Positions 63,320-64,000 of a DNA stretch of 64,000 nt are shown piece by piece. A model generated the notes under the pieces. The model was not told where the DNA came from, ran no database searches, and worked only from the letters and a program-made list of their open reading frames with translations. Both the position numbers and the translations under genes were made by a program. Numbering within the stretch: the stretch's first letter is position 1; every line of letters begins with the position of its first letter. Source of the DNA: Pohlia nutans (lineage: Eukaryota > Streptophyta > Bryopsida > Bryales > Mniaceae); contig CM040096.1 of NCBI GenBank assembly GCA_022496805.1, positions 16,369,501 through 16,433,500 of the forward strand, written 5' to 3'.

Positions 63320-64000
63320 CTGCATGCAAAAACACATGTGGTGTCAACTATCATGGATTACAAGATGTGAGTAAGGCTTTTACATGACGTCAATATCCAC
63401 CCAATTTACAGGAACTTGACAGATGTGTAATCTCGCATTGACCATTACCATAGCGTAATCAAAAGATCACTTGTGTCATTGTCGTATCACGTGATATCGG
63501 ATAATCCCCTAGAGCGCACTTTTTCGTATTAAGAATGCTCGTAGAGGTGATTTTCGGATTATCGTTCCGCAAAGATTCTGTGAAGTGGGAGGTTTCCGGA
63601 GATTGATCCGGACTGGTGATTTCTCTCTCGCTCTCGTCAGCTAACTTCCTCTTTCCTGCTCAACCGGGTTTTCATCTACTGACTGACCCGGTTGTGACTA
63701 GATCCAGTTTCCGTCCTGATTGGGGATTTATCCAATCCTACTCTGTCCGGTCTATCCTAACAACTCAACCCGGTTTATTTTAACCTTTGTTTTCCCTCAG
63801 AGGGTTCTCCATTTACATTTAGTGGTGCTGGATTTAAAGACACACCCTTCCCTACTGATTTCCGTGATGGGAACTTCACTACTTTCCGGTTACCCTATCT
63901 CAACTCCTCGATCCGGGTAATTCCCGTACTGCACTTCAGCTACAGATTTATCCCAAACCCACAGCCGGTCATACAAGCGCAACCCGGTTTTCCCCCTTCT
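63320..64000. other. Right edge, unassigned
   Basis: Less AT-rich from about 63500. The motif ACCCGGTT, or its inverse, recurs at about 63662, 63685, 63769 and 63981. It may be promoter or 5' region of the minus-strand gene, or the start of another element cut by the window. No supported gene. Confidence 0.35.

Overview
The window looks like nuclear DNA of a land plant. It is AT-rich and gene-poor, its genes have spliceosomal GT-AG introns, and it carries plant-type genes: a GPI-anchored arabinogalactan peptide and a sphingolipid fatty acid 2-hydroxylase without a cytochrome b5 domain. Its mobile elements are also plant-type (L1-like LINEs with a DUF4283/CCHC ORF1, CACTA, Stowaway, Mutator). 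I cannot name the species. A non-flowering plant is possible but not shown.

Layout. 0-4.6 kb: a two-exon Mutator-like transposase/SWIM zinc-finger gene whose intron is a 79-bp minisatellite. 4.6-10 kb: non-coding, with a 5S rRNA-derived segment near 6.1 kb. 10-11 kb: arabinogalactan peptide gene (minus strand) with a predicted 5'UTR intron and TATA box. 11.4-22 kb: nested small transposons, truncated LINE tails and diverged repeats. 22.4-26.8 kb: a decayed LINE ORF2 (minus) split by a GGGTG-type element; a second copy of that element lies just outside. 28.7-35.8 kb: a full-length LINE with target-site duplication. 36-40 kb: more MITEs. 40.6-46.3 kb: fatty acid 2-hydroxylase gene (minus, six exons assembled here), whose introns hold an (AT)65 tract, a tandem repeat array and several MITEs. 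46.5-60.7 kb: MITEs, hairpins and a 1.8-kb CACTA element in otherwise featureless AT-rich DNA. 60.8-61.9 kb: an intronless tandem CCCH zinc-finger gene. 62.6-63.3 kb: two spliceable exons of an unrecognised minus-strand gene. 63.4-64 kb: unassigned.

The host genes (AGP, FAH, CCCH, unknown gene) show no operon-like or pathway link and appear independent. The main story is transposon biology. A set of elements begin TTAACCC and end GGGTTAA with a TTAA duplication (piggyBac-like signature). One sits inside a LINE tail whose related copy in the window shows the unfilled site. A different pair of elements makes 4-bp duplications, and removing one of them restores a LINE reading frame. Several elements lie inside or close to host genes.
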